Assembly (NCBI GenBank): GCA_025353195.1
Contig: JANXRC010000251.1
Coordinates: 1 to 45,859 of the forward strand
Source of the DNA: Rhodocyclaceae bacterium
Lineage (GTDB): Bacteria; Pseudomonadota; Gammaproteobacteria; Burkholderiales; Rhodocyclaceae
DNA length: 45,859 nucleotides
Reading direction: 5' to 3'
A program made the position numbers and the translations under genes. The notes beneath the pieces are model-generated. The model had not been told where the DNA came from and ran no database searches. It saw only the letters and a program-made list of their open reading frames with translations. Shown here piece by piece: positions 14,528-22,414 of the stretch. Each line of letters opens with the position of its first letter. Within the stretch, counting starts at the first letter, position 1.

Positions 14528-14869
14528 ATGAAAACCAGAACCTCACTCCTGATCGCGGGATCCCTGCTGTTTGCCTTGACCGGCCTGGTGCCGGCACAGG
14601 CAGCCGTCGATGAGGAAGCCGCGCAATCCCTGCTGAAGAAGAGCGACTGCTTCAAGTGCCACTCCGTCGACAAGAAGAAGGATGGCCCGGCCTACAAGGA
14701 AGTCGCCAAGAAGTACAAAGGCAAGGCGGATGCGGAAGACAAGATTGTCAAACACATCACGCTCAAGCCCATGATCGAGATCGACGGCAAGAAGGAAGAG
14801 CATAAGGCGATCAAGAGCAGCGATCCGGCGGAGATCAAGAACGCCGCACAGTGGATTCTGACCCGGTAA
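14528..14869 (+). CDS. small periplasmic class I cytochrome c (c551/c552-like)
   Basis: 113 residues. The signal peptide covers roughly residues 1-25 (cleavage after AQA), so heme is attached in the periplasm. The CFKCH heme motif is at 41-45 with an ordinary class I layout: Asp/Lys-rich helix, GPAYKEVAKKYKGK after the motif, and a C-terminal AAQWIL helix. Met82 in LKPMIEID is the likely sixth ligand. Such proteins carry electrons to terminal oxidases, nitrite reductases or peroxidases; the partner cannot be told from this context. It is Lys-rich, so probably basic. It stands alone between prlC and the converging hemerythrin gene. Confidence 0.9.
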   Translation: MKTRTSLLIAGSLLFALTGLVPAQAAVDEEAAQSLLKKSDCFKCHSVDKKKDGPAYKEVAKKYKGKADAEDKIVKHITLKPMIEIDGKKEEHKAIKSSDPAEIKNAAQWILTR

Positions 14870-15012
14870 CGGATCAAGGCATCAAGACCTCGATCGGAGG
14901 GGGAATGTTGTCTAGTCGTTCGCCCTCAAGTTCAGTTCCCGGCCCGGCCTGAAGTCCGTTCCGGACTTGCCGGGCATGTCGGTACCAGCGCCGGTCTTCG
15001 CGGTTCGCGAGA

Positions 15013-15855
15013 CTAGCGCCGGGCCGCTACGTGCACATCCAAGGGCATGTCGTACTTCGCAATATGACTGAGCACGGCGTTCTTGATTGCGCGTTGGGCC
15101 TCTGCAGCGGTCTTGCAAATTCCATTTCCGGCATCCAGTTCAACCTGAACAAGTTGATTGAGCAACATCTTGTGCGCCTGGACGTGCTCAAGCATTTGGT
15201 CGACAGGAAGTCCGGCTCTTTGCATGAATATCTCTTCAGTTTCGAAATGCAGGGTCTCCAGTCTTTTCACGGCTGATATCAAGTCCACGAAGAATTGTGA
15301 AGTGATCTCGGCGGCTGGCGCGTCGTTGAGTTTCCCAATCCAGTTCAACAACTCTTCATGCTGTTCGTCGATCAACTGCATTCCCGTGCGCATCGATTCC
15401 GTCCAGGCGGGCTGATCACCGGCGTCTTTGGTCTGGGTGGCAGTTCCCGGCTTGCCCGATTCTGGAACCGCGATAGTGCTGGCCGCCAGCGCATCAATCG
15501 ACGCCAACACGGCATCGGATGCGGCCCGGAGCGAGCTTGATCGGCTTTCCGCGTTGCCGGTTGCGTGCTCTTCCAGGAGCGCGCTGGCAGCATAATGGAA
15601 GCGTATGTGCGCCTCGACCAGATCGGCATACTCGGGCATGCGTGCATAGCGTGCGCCCGAACCAAAAATCCATTTGCCGAGATTGCAGACCACATCGTCA
15701 CAGACGATCCGCGGATCCAGGCTGGATTTCTCGATTCCTTCAATGACAAATGCGATGTGAAGGGCAACTATCTTGTGCCATGCCTTGGCAATCTCGAAAT
15801 CAATCATCGTGCGCCGTCGACGGATGGGTTGCTGCATTATGCGTACAGTACCCAT
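15013..15855 (-). CDS. CZB domain-hemerythrin fusion protein
   Basis: Up to 280 residues, soluble, with no signal peptide or membrane segment. The N-terminal domain, starting MIDFEIAKAWHK, carries the set expected of a chemoreceptor zinc-binding (CZB) domain: a His in the first helix, Cys in VVCNLGKW, and a His-x3-His in EAHIRFH. After a Thr/Ala-rich linker the C-terminal half is a bacteriohemerythrin domain with a full diiron ligand set: DEQH, LHFETEE, EHVQAHK and HIAKYD. It could therefore respond to zinc or oxidants and bind oxygen (inference). The start is unsettled: ATG 15855 lies inside an inverted repeat that also holds a TATAAA box. If that is the promoter, the true start is 15837 or 15807. 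Codon use is more AT-rich than in its neighbours. Confidence 0.8.
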   Translation of the reverse strand: MGTVRIMQQPIRRRRTMIDFEIAKAWHKIVALHIAFVIEGIEKSSLDPRIVCDDVVCNLGKWIFGSGARYARMPEYADLVEAHIRFHYAASALLEEHATGNAESRSSSLRAASDAVLASIDALAASTIAVPESGKPGTATQTKDAGDQPAWTESMRTGMQLIDEQHEELLNWIGKLNDAPAAEITSQFFVDLISAVKRLETLHFETEEIFMQRAGLPVDQMLEHVQAHKMLLNQLVQVELDAGNGICKTAAEAQRAIKNAVLSHIAKYDMPLDVHVAARR

Positions 15856-15871
15856 GTTTATAGCATGGGTA
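15849..15871. promoter_or_regulatory. perfect dyad over a -10-like box of the CZB-hemerythrin gene
   Basis: TACCCATG at 15849-15856 and CATGGGTA at 15864-15871 form a perfect 8-bp inverted repeat separated by 7 bp. On the minus strand the spacer reads CTATAAA, so a -10-like TATAAA sits at the centre. This is the geometry of a repressor operator on a promoter. No good -35 was found, so the promoter call is tentative. Confidence 0.45.
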
Positions 15872-16170
15872 AATATGAAATGCCAGAATCCGGGCGGCAG
15901 TTTGCGTTTCCAGAAGACTTCCGCCGAGTGTGACCAGCCTCGACCAGCGCCACAGGTTCTCGCAAATCAAATCTTCCTTCCGGGCCGGCCATCGCTCACA
16001 ATATGTCCATGAGGAAACCCACATCGCCTCCGGTGTCGAGTTCGCGCGCGTTATCGGCAAGGGCGCAGCAGAAACCTGCCGCAGTTCATGAGCGGTTCGT
16101 TCTCCGCTGGCATCGTCGCGCGACCTTCGAATTGCGGCCGCGAAGCTCTGCATCCCGTTTCTGAGAGAAA
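15856..16170. other. 315-bp divergent intergenic region
   Basis: It separates the minus-strand CZB-hemerythrin gene from the plus-strand cardiolipin synthase-like gene. Apart from the dyad at its left end, I see no RNA gene, hairpin with T run or repeat. Short open frames cross it on both strands but have no start context or recognisable domain. It is less GC-biased than the flanking core genes. Confidence 0.6.
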
Positions 16171-17598
16171 GTGGTGCTGACAATGCTGTCGCAGGTTCTG
16201 GTCCGCCACTGGGTGACGCTTCACGGCCTGATAGCGATGTTGGGTTTGGCCGTTTATGTGATTGCTTCGCATACCCTGCACCAGCGACGCCATCCCTCGG
16301 CCGCGATCGCTTGGGTTGTCGCCCTGGTATTTTTGCCCTATGTGACGCTGCCGCTCTACCTGATGTTCGGCACCCGCAAAGTGGTCACCTACCGGCCGGC
16401 CGCCAAGAGGCATTCACCTTTAACGCGGGATTCCAATTCGGATGCTCCCGCCGCCCGAACACGACAACTCGCAGCCGCAATGGATCTTCCCGCTGCTGCG
16501 CCCTACCACCAGTTGAACATTCACGAAGACGGCACCCAGTCTCTGGCTGTGCTGCGAAAAATGATAGACGGTGCAGCCCGCACGCTCGACCTCTGTACTT
16601 TTGTATTCGGGCGAGACCGGCTGGGCGACGAGATCGCCCGACGACTGAAAGAGCGGGCCCGCGACGGAATACAGATCAGACTGTTGGTTGACGGCGTTGG
16701 CGCCTATCTTGGCGGCCATTTCGATTTTGAGGACCTGTCGCTTGCGGGAATCAAGGTCGAACTATTCGTGCCGCCCTTGCGTTCGTCTCTCCAGGGCCGC
16801 ACCAACCTGCGCAATCACCGCAAGATGGTCATCGCGGACGGCGAATGGCTATGGTGCGGGGGCCGGAATCTTGCGACTGAATATTTCGAAGGTGCCGCGG
16901 TATCGGGCCATAGACGCGCTCCGTGGATCGACCTGAGTTTCGATCTGCATGGCGCCTTGGCAGCGCAGGCGCAGCAGCGGTTTGAGGAGGACTGGGCATT
17001 CGCAACTCAGCGCGCGCGACCCGATCCCGTCCGTCCGATAAACCAAGCCTCGGCGGACGGCGTGACCGTCGGCCAACTTATCGCAAGCGGCCCTGATCAA
17101 ATCGACGATACGCTCTACACCCTTTTGGTCTCGGGCTTCTTCATCTCGCGCAAGCGCATTCTGGCGGTCAGCCCCTATTTTGTTCCCGACCCCACCCTTC
17201 TCATGTCCCTGACACTGGCCGCCCGCCGTGGAGTCACGGTTGATCTGCTGATGCCGAGGAAATCAAACCACCGCCTGGCGGACCTGGCCCGCCACCGCGC
17301 GTTGCGAGAACTGACCACGGCGGGAGCCCGCGTCTGGTTTCTGCCCCACATGATTCATGCCAAGGCGGTGGTGATTGATGACGAACTTGCCCTCGCCGGC
17401 TCAGCCAATCTGGATGAACGCAGCCTGTTCCTGAACTATGAACTGATGGTTTCATTCTATGAATCGACCGACGTCGAGCGGTTCGCGCAATGGATCGAAC
17501 GCCAGCGAAAATCAGCGACGCCCTATCACGCCGAGCCGCCCGGGATTTGGCGGGAGATAGCGGAAGGATTGTTGTTGTGGCTGGCCTTTCAGCTTTGA
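16171..17598 (+). CDS. cls: cardiolipin synthase-like phospholipase D family protein
   Basis: 475 residues. Two N-terminal membrane segments (LHGLIAMLGLAVYVIASHTL and AIAWVVALVFLPYVTLPLYLMFG) precede two phospholipase D catalytic motifs: HxKx4D at His216-Lys218-Asp223 (NHRKMVIADG) and His396-Lys398-Asp403 (IHAKAVVIDD). The layout of two helices plus two HKD domains is that of bacterial cardiolipin synthases, which condense phosphatidylglycerol at the inner membrane. The start is GTG 16171, GTG 16174 or ATG 16183; GAGAG just upstream favours one of the GTGs. Codon use (frequent CGA, AAT, TTT) is unlike the core genes nearby. The exact lipid substrate cannot be told from sequence. Confidence 0.85.
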   Translation: MVLTMLSQVLVRHWVTLHGLIAMLGLAVYVIASHTLHQRRHPSAAIAWVVALVFLPYVTLPLYLMFGTRKVVTYRPAAKRHSPLTRDSNSDAPAARTRQLAAAMDLPAAAPYHQLNIHEDGTQSLAVLRKMIDGAARTLDLCTFVFGRDRLGDEIARRLKERARDGIQIRLLVDGVGAYLGGHFDFEDLSLAGIKVELFVPPLRSSLQGRTNLRNHRKMVIADGEWLWCGGRNLATEYFEGAAVSGHRRAPWIDLSFDLHGALAAQAQQRFEEDWAFATQRARPDPVRPINQASADGVTVGQLIASGPDQIDDTLYTLLVSGFFISRKRILAVSPYFVPDPTLLMSLTLAARRGVTVDLLMPRKSNHRLADLARHRALRELTTAGARVWFLPHMIHAKAVVIDDELALAGSANLDERSLFLNYELMVSFYESTDVERFAQWIERQRKSATPYHAEPPGIWREIAEGLLLWLAFQL

Positions 17599-17620
17599 AT
17601 TGCCGGCGCAAGTGCAGTGC

Positions 17621-17809
17621 TCAGTAACCTTTGTCGCGCAACGTCTGCTTGGGTTGCTCAACGCTGAAATCGATGCCGGTGAAATACTTTTGCAGCGGGC
17701 ACGGTGTATCCGTACTGCAACTGTGTTCGCGCGCGCACTCGACCTGGGTCTGGTCCAGCAGCACCATCTGCCCGCAGACGGGGCAGGGCTCAACAGGTGA
17801 ATCGAACAT
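17621..17809 (-). CDS. small cysteine-rich protein, probable zinc ribbon
   Basis: 62 residues starting at ATG 17809, chosen because a strong GGAGGTG site lies directly upstream; the longer in-frame extension overlaps xth on the opposite strand and is not credible. The sequence has CPVCG near the start, then Cys residues in VECAREHSC and [10 protein letters not shown]. That is five or six Cys in the first 45 residues, suggesting one metal site. No signal peptide. I do not recognise the family. It is divergent from xth and converges on the cardiolipin synthase gene. Confidence 0.7.
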   Translation of the reverse strand: MFDSPVEPCPVCGQMVLLDQTQVECAREHSCSTDTPCPLQKYFTGIDFSVEQPKQTLRDKGY

Positions 17810-17887
17810 GATGCACCTCCGCTTCCCTGGCCTGGTCGGCCGTCGGCCCTGATTATAGGCGCGACCCGGCTCGGGTATCATCGGCGC

Positions 17888-18664
17888 ATGAAGATCGCCA
17901 CATGGAACGTGAACTCTCTCAAGGTGCGCTTGCCGCATGTACTCGACTGGCTGGCTGCGACTCAGGCCGATGTGCTTTGCCTGCAGGAAACCAAGATGGA
18001 AGACAAGGTCTTTCCCTACTCCGAGCTGGAGGCCGCGGGCTATCACGCTGCGCACAACGGGCAGAAGACCTACAACGGCGTCGCCATCCTGGCGCGCGGC
18101 AAGCTGGAAGACGTCCGCTGCGACATTCCGGACTTTGCCGACGAGCAGAAGCGCGTGCTGGCCGCGACGGTCAACGGCGTACGCGTGGTCTGTGCCTACA
18201 TGCCGAATGGTCAGGCGGTGGGGTCCGACAAGTACCAATACAAGCTGCGCTGGCTGGCGGCGCTGGCCGGGTTGCTGCGCGACGAACTGCAGCGCTGGCC
18301 GCAACTGGCGCTGCTCGGCGACTACAACATCGCGCCCGAAGATCGCGATGTGCATGATCCGGTTTTGTGGAAGGATCAGGTCTTGTGCAGCGAGCCGGAG
18401 CGCGCCGCATTCCGCCGGTTTGTCGAACTCGGGCTGTCCGATTCCTTCCGGCTGTTCGAGCAAGCGCCCAAGCTCTATTCCTGGTGGGATTACCGGCAGA
18501 TGGGTTTTCGCCTCAACCGCGGCTTGCGCATCGACCACATCCTGCTGTCTAAGCCGCTGGCCGAGGCATGCCGGGCCTGCATCATCGACAAGGTGCCGCG
18601 CAAGCTGGAGCGGCCTTCCGATCATGCCCCGGTGATGGCCACGCTGGAGCCCGAGCCGGCGTGA
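17888..18664 (+). CDS. xth: exodeoxyribonuclease III (AP endonuclease)
   Basis: Mg-dependent DNA repair enzyme that cuts at abasic sites and degrades 3' ends. 258 residues. Motifs of the ExoIII family in order: [15 protein letters not shown] (Asn7), LCLQETK (Glu34), YNGVAIL, the [16 protein letters not shown] catalytic segment, and the C-terminal RIDHILLS and [11 protein letters not shown] with the catalytic His. The start at ATG 17888 gives the standard N-terminus. The last four bases overlap the GTG start of the following regulator gene, so the two are probably translated together. Confidence 0.95.
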   Translation: MKIATWNVNSLKVRLPHVLDWLAATQADVLCLQETKMEDKVFPYSELEAAGYHAAHNGQKTYNGVAILARGKLEDVRCDIPDFADEQKRVLAATVNGVRVVCAYMPNGQAVGSDKYQYKLRWLAALAGLLRDELQRWPQLALLGDYNIAPEDRDVHDPVLWKDQVLCSEPERAAFRRFVELGLSDSFRLFEQAPKLYSWWDYRQMGFRLNRGLRIDHILLSKPLAEACRACIIDKVPRKLERPSDHAPVMATLEPEPA

Positions 18665-19314
18665 ACGCCGAGGCGCTGGTGACCCTCTACCCGGTTCTGG
18701 CGAAACTGCCTGCCGGGCTTCTGCAGCGCATTGGCGACAGCCTGCAGATCCTGTCGGTTGCTTCCGGTACCGCAGTATTCGATGAACGTCAGCCGTGCCG
18801 AGGGTTTCCGTTCGTTCTCGGCGGAGCGATCCGCGTCATAAAAGTCAGCGCCGGTGGTCGCGAGCTGCCGCTCTACAGAGTCATGGCGGGCGAGAGTTGC
18901 ATTATCAGCTCGAGTTGCCTGCTGGGTCACGCCGACTACAACGCGCGCGGCGTTGCCGAGGGCCCGACGACGCTGGCCCTGTTGCCGCGCGCCTTGTTCG
19001 ACGAGATGCTGGGCGAGGAAGGGTTTCGCGACTTCGTTTTCGCGCTGTTCTCCGAGCGCATGGCCGAACTGATGCAACTGGTGGAAGAAGTCGCCTTTCG
19101 CAAGCTCGACCAGCGCCTGGCCGCGCTGCTGCTGGGCAAGGGGCGCGTGGTGCATGCCACCCACCAGCAACTGGCGGACGAACTCGGCAGCGTACGCGAA
19201 ATGGTCAGCCGCCTGCTGAAGGGCTTTGCCGAGCAGGGGCTGGTGCGGCTCGGGCGCGAGCAGGTTGAGCTGCTCGACGCCGCCGGCTTGCGCCGGGTTG
19301 CCTCTGTGACTTAG
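18661..19314 (+). CDS. Crp/Fnr family transcriptional regulator
   Basis: 217 residues from GTG 18661, chosen because it gives a GTGA overlap with the xth stop and the expected N-terminus of the sensor domain. Residues 1-120 form a cyclic-nucleotide-binding-like beta roll ([23 protein letters not shown]); the C-terminus has a winged helix with the recognition region about 168-188 ([19 protein letters not shown]). Three Cys (46, 80, 86) lie in the sensor domain; this is not the Fnr N-terminal iron-sulfur pattern. The ligand is unknown. A Crp-type palindrome lies at the gene's own 3' end, upstream of the DUF2892 gene, which is the likely target. Confidence 0.88.
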   Translation: MNAEALVTLYPVLAKLPAGLLQRIGDSLQILSVASGTAVFDERQPCRGFPFVLGGAIRVIKVSAGGRELPLYRVMAGESCIISSSCLLGHADYNARGVAEGPTTLALLPRALFDEMLGEEGFRDFVFALFSERMAELMQLVEEVAFRKLDQRLAALLLGKGRVVHATHQQLADELGSVREMVSRLLKGFAEQGLVRLGREQVELLDAAGLRRVASVT

Positions 19315-19320
19315 GTTACA
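19305..19320 (+). promoter_or_regulatory. Crp/Fnr-type operator, TGTGA-N6-TTACA
   Basis: TGTGAC-TTAG-GTTACA matches the Crp consensus TGTGA-N6-TCACA with one change. It spans the stop codon of the regulator gene. A -10-like TGTAAT lies at 19342-19347, giving a predicted start near 19354. The centre of the site would then be at about -41.5, the classical class II activation position. Confidence 0.55.
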
Positions 19321-19341
19321 GTCAGGCGCGGGTGGAAATGC

Positions 19342-19347
19342 TGTAAT
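19342..19347 (+). promoter_or_regulatory. -10 box of the DUF2892 gene
   Basis: TGTAAT differs from TATAAT by one base. There is no matching -35 at 16-18 bp, as expected for a promoter that depends on an activator bound at -41.5. It lies 36 bp upstream of the DUF2892 ATG. Confidence 0.4.
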
Positions 19348-19382
19348 GGCCTGCTGTTGCATAACCCCTCAAGGAGCACACC

Positions 19383-19580
19383 ATGAAACTGAACGTCGGC
19401 GGCATAGACCGCATCCTGCGCATTGTTGTTGGTCTCGGACTGGTTGGCTGGGCAGCCACGGGTGGCCCGGTGTGGGCGTGGATCGGCGTACTGCCCCTGG
19501 TTACCGGCGCAATCGGCTGGTGCCCGCCTTACGCACTGCTCGGCTTCAACACATGCGCGGTGAAGAAGCAGCAAGGCTGA
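19383..19580 (+). CDS. DUF2892 (YgaP-like) two-helix membrane protein
   Basis: 65 residues. MKLNVGGIDRILRIVVGL leads into two membrane helices (RIVVGLGLVGWAATG and WIGVLPLVTGAIGWCPPYALLGFNTC). The IGWCPPYALLGFNTC ending, with two Cys, is the DUF2892 signature seen in the membrane part of YgaP-type rhodanese proteins, here without a rhodanese domain. Members are often found near sulfur or redox genes and a Crp/Fnr regulator, as here. An AAGGAG site precedes the ATG. The gene ends 1 bp before the converging flavoprotein gene. Confidence 0.88.
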   Translation: MKLNVGGIDRILRIVVGLGLVGWAATGGPVWAWIGVLPLVTGAIGWCPPYALLGFNTCAVKKQQG

Positions 19581-19581
19581 A

Positions 19582-20874
19582 TTATCGCGGCGCTACCGGT
19601 TGCGCTTGGCCCAGCCAGCGCAGCACGCCGCGCGCCGCGGCGCGACCGCTGGCAAAGCAGGCCGTGAGCAGATAACCGCCGGTCGGGGCTTCCCAGTCGA
19701 GCATTTCTCCGGCGCAGAAAGTGCCGGGCAGCGCATGCAGCATCAGGTTGTCGTCCAGCGCGGCGAACTCGACGCCGCCTGCGCTGCTGATGGCTTCGTC
19801 AAGCGGACGCGGTGAAATGAGCGGCAGCGGCAGCGACTTGATGATCGCGGCGAGCCGTGCCGGGGTGGCGAGATCGGGCGCAGCGGAGCATTCGTGCAGC
19901 AGCGCCGCCTTGACGCCGTCGATGCCGGCGCGGCGACGCAGATGGTTGGACAGCGAATCGCGGCCGCGCGGGCGCGAGAGATCGTCCGTCAGGCGCTGCA
20001 ATTTGCGCCCGGGGGCGAGGTCGAGATAAAGCATGGCGCTACCCGTGGCCTCGATGCAGTCGCGCAGCGGTGCGGAGAGGGCATAGATCAGGTTGCCTTC
20101 GACGCCGTGCTGCGTGACAAGGAATTCCCCTTCCTGTTTCTTCACTGATCCGTCACGAGCGACAAATGAGGCGCCGACATTCTTGACCGGCGTACCGGCA
20201 AAACGCTGGCGCAGGTACTCGCTCCACGCCGCGTTGAAGCCGCAGTTGGCGGGACGCAGGGCTTGCACCTTGACGCCACGCGCAGCCAGCAGCGGCAGCC
20301 AGGCACCATCCGAACCCAGCCGCGCCCAACTGCCGCCGCCCAGCGCCAGCACCGTGGCGTCAGCGCCGACTTTCAAATCGCCAGCCGGCGCAACGAAACG
20401 CAACGCGCCGTCGGCATCCCAGCCCAGCCAGCGATGGCGCGCGTGGAACATCACGCCCGCGCCGCGCAGCCGGTGCAGCCAGGCGCGCAGCAGCGGCGCG
20501 GCCTTCATTTCCTGCGGGAAGACGCGCCCGGAACTGCCGACGAAGGTGTCGATGCCGAGTTCGCGGGTCCAGTCGCGCAGTTGTTGCGGACCGAACTCGG
20601 CCAGCCAGCGGCTGATCTCCGTGCGACGGGAACCGTAGCGGGAGAGAAACCGGTCCGGCGCTTCCGCGTGCGTCAGGTTGAGTCCGCCGCGGCCGGCGAG
20701 GAGAAACTTGCGCGCCACCGAGGGCATGGCGTCGAACACCTCGACATGCATGCCGGCCGCGCTCAGCACTTCTGCCGCCATCAGGCCGGTCGGCCCTGCG
20801 CCGACGACGGCAACTCTGCGCCGTGGCAGGTCAGCGACGGGCAAGGTCAGCCAGCCAATTGGCGAGGCGCACAT
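19582..20874 (-). CDS. HI0933/YhiN-type FAD flavoprotein (TIGR03862-like)
   Basis: About 430 residues from ATG 20874; the start is uncertain because it overlaps the end of ksgA by 44 bp, and a TTG start nearer 20850 is possible. An N-terminal dinucleotide fold, [22 protein letters not shown], is followed by the family signature [17 protein letters not shown] second FAD segment, [16 protein letters not shown], lies mid-protein, and the C-terminal [27 protein letters not shown] closes the FAD site. The substrate is not known for this family. It is the last gene of the lptD-surA-pdxA operon. It contains copy C of the dispersed motif in the stretch coding for KVGADATV, just before the second FAD segment. 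Confidence 0.82.
   Translation of the reverse strand: MCASPIGWLTLPVADLPRRRVAVVGAGPTGLMAAEVLSAAGMHVEVFDAMPSVARKFLLAGRGGLNLTHAEAPDRFLSRYGSRRTEISRWLAEFGPQQLRDWTRELGIDTFVGSSGRVFPQEMKAAPLLRAWLHRLRGAGVMFHARHRWLGWDADGALRFVAPAGDLKVGADATVLALGGGSWARLGSDGAWLPLLAARGVKVQALRPANCGFNAAWSEYLRQRFAGTPVKNVGASFVARDGSVKKQEGEFLVTQHGVEGNLIYALSAPLRDCIEATGSAMLYLDLAPGRKLQRLTDDLSRPRGRDSLSNHLRRRAGIDGVKAALLHECSAAPDLATPARLAAIIKSLPLPLISPRPLDEAISSAGGVEFAALDDNLMLHALPGTFCAGEMLDWEAPTGGYLLTACFASGRAAARGVLRWLGQAQPVAPR
20351..20374 (+). repeat. dispersed 24-bp motif, copy C (inside flavoprotein gene)
   Basis: It starts ACCGTGGCGT and ends CAGCGCCGACTTTC, on the strand opposite to the gene, and encodes KVGADATV in the host frame. 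It differs from copy E at about four positions. The host segment is partly constrained by the FAD fold, so part of the match could be chance. Confidence 0.45.
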
Positions 20875-21631
20875 AATCGGCCACGGCGATGTCTTCGGCA
20901 CGCGCCGTGGGCGTGATGCGCAGCGCGGCGAGATCCGCCTCGCCGATGAACTCGCGCAGTGTGTTGCGCAGCATCTTGCGCCGCTGCGAGAACGCGGCGG
21001 TCACTACCCGCGCGAACAGCAGCGGGTCTTTCGCCGTATCACCAGCGCCGACTCTTTTCGGGATCATGCGCACGATGGCCGAGTCGACCTTGGGCGGCGG
21101 ATTGAAAGACCCGGGCGGAACAATGAACAGGCGCTCCATGTGGTAGTGGTATTGCAGCATCACCGACAGGCGGCCAAATTCCTTGCTGCCCGGCTCGGCC
21201 ACCATGCGATCGACCACTTCCCTCTGCAGCATGAAGTGCATGTCATGGACCAGGGGCGTGAACGGTACCAGGTGGAACAGCAGCGGGCTCGAAATGTTGT
21301 AGGGCAGGTTGCCGACTATCTTCAGCGGGCCCGACTCCTTTAGCGCGCCGAAGTCGAACTCGAGCGCGTCCCCCTCGTGAATGGTCAGTCGTTCCGGCGG
21401 GAAGCGGCTTCTCAACCGCGCAATCAGGTCGCGGTCGATCTCGACTACGTGCAGGTGCTCGATTCGTTCCAGAAGCGGCTCGGTGATGGCGCCGAGTCCG
21501 GGACCGATTTCCACCACCGTGTCGCCCGCACGCGGGCCGATGGCGTCCACGATCTTGTGGATGATGCCGGGCGAGACGAGGAAGTTCTGTCCGAACCGCT
21601 TGCGCGCGACATGGCCCTGATGTTCTTTCAC
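20831..21631 (-). CDS. rsmA: 16S rRNA dimethyladenosine transferase
   Basis: Also called KsgA. Dimethylates two adjacent adenines in the 3'-terminal hairpin of 16S rRNA using SAM. 266 residues. [18 protein letters not shown] at the N-terminus, the SAM site [17 protein letters not shown], the catalytic [12 protein letters not shown] and the [17 protein letters not shown] block are all present. Right after that block, in a loop that varies in length in the family, the sequence reads [10 protein letters not shown], encoded by copy D of the dispersed motif. The ATG overlaps the upstream amidotransferase stop (ATGA), so translation is coupled. E. coli has the same pdxA-rsmA order but without the amidotransferase between. 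Confidence 0.95.
   Translation of the reverse strand: MKEHQGHVARKRFGQNFLVSPGIIHKIVDAIGPRAGDTVVEIGPGLGAITEPLLERIEHLHVVEIDRDLIARLRSRFPPERLTIHEGDALEFDFGALKESGPLKIVGNLPYNISSPLLFHLVPFTPLVHDMHFMLQREVVDRMVAEPGSKEFGRLSVMLQYHYHMERLFIVPPGSFNPPPKVDSAIVRMIPKRVGAGDTAKDPLLFARVVTAAFSQRRKMLRNTLREFIGEADLAALRITPTARAEDIAVADYVRLANWLADLARR
21033..21056 (+). repeat. dispersed 24-bp motif, copy D (inside rsmA)
   Basis: It starts GCCGTATC and ends ACCAGCGCCGACTCTT, opposite to the gene strand. In the gene frame it gives VGAGDTA at about residues 193-199, in a loop between two conserved blocks. It matches copy E in 21 of 24 positions. Confidence 0.65.
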
Positions 21632-22413
21632 GCGCTGGTACTTTCGCTGCGTACCGGCATGCCGTCATGGAACAGGGTCAGCGTGCCGGGCGCCAGAATG
21701 GTCCATTCTTCGTTGTCCGTCAGCGGCTGGGTGGCGATCACCGCCACGCGATCGTCGGGGCTCGTTACTGCGCTGAAATCCACGCTGACGTCCTGGTCCT
21801 TCAGGTGGGCGACGGCGAAAGGAGCCTGGCGCACGACGTAGCAAAGCGTGCTGCCGCAGTGGGCGAACAGGCAATCGCCGCTGGAAAGCAGGAAATTGAA
21901 CTCGCCGTGCCGCGAAATCTGTCCGGCGAGGTCCGCGAGCGCCGCGAACAGGGCATCGCGCTGCGGCATCCCAGTGGGGAAGCGGCTGCGCAGCGCTTGC
22001 AAGATGTGGCAGAAGGCGCGCTCGGAATCGGTGTCGCCGACGGGAGTGAAGCTGCCGTTCGCAGGCGGCGCGAATTCCTTGAGATTGCCGTTGTGGGCGA
22101 AGATCCAATAGCGGCCCCACAGTTCGCGCTGGAACGGATGAGTGTTCTCCAGCGCGATGCGCCCCTGCGTCGCCTTGCGAATGTGGGCGATGACATTCTG
22201 CGAGTGGATCGGGTAGTTGTGCACCAGTTCCGCCACGGCCGATTGCGCCGACGGCTCGACATCGATAAAGACCCGGCAACCAGGCCCTTCGAAAAACGCG
22301 ATGCCCCAGCCGTCTCGATGTACATCGGTGAGGCCGCCGCGTGTGCGAAAGCCCTCGAACGAAAAACAGATGTCGGTGGGCGTGTTGCAGTTCATGCCGA
22401 GCAACTGGCACAT
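21628..22413 (-). CDS. class II glutamine amidotransferase, YafJ type
   Basis: 261 residues from ATG 22413, chosen because it places Cys2 directly after Met, as needed for an N-terminal nucleophile amidotransferase ([12 protein letters not shown]). Further motifs: [31 protein letters not shown], and [15 protein letters not shown] with the oxyanion-hole Asn-Gly. There is no synthetase domain, so it releases ammonia from glutamine for an unidentified acceptor, or is a glutaminase-like hydrolase. It lies 1 bp after pdxA and overlaps rsmA by four bases, so it is fully embedded in the operon. Confidence 0.85.
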   Translation of the reverse strand: MCQLLGMNCNTPTDICFSFEGFRTRGGLTDVHRDGWGIAFFEGPGCRVFIDVEPSAQSAVAELVHNYPIHSQNVIAHIRKATQGRIALENTHPFQRELWGRYWIFAHNGNLKEFAPPANGSFTPVGDTDSERAFCHILQALRSRFPTGMPQRDALFAALADLAGQISRHGEFNFLLSSGDCLFAHCGSTLCYVVRQAPFAVAHLKDQDVSVDFSAVTSPDDRVAVIATQPLTDNEEWTILAPGTLTLFHDGMPVRSESTSA

Positions 22414-22414
22414 C

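Noticed and set aside
14975-15000. Possible degenerate motif copy (TACCAGCGCCGGTCTTC)
   Set aside because: Resembles the core but lacks CCGACT; too diverged to count, though it lies in an otherwise unexplained intergenic stretch.
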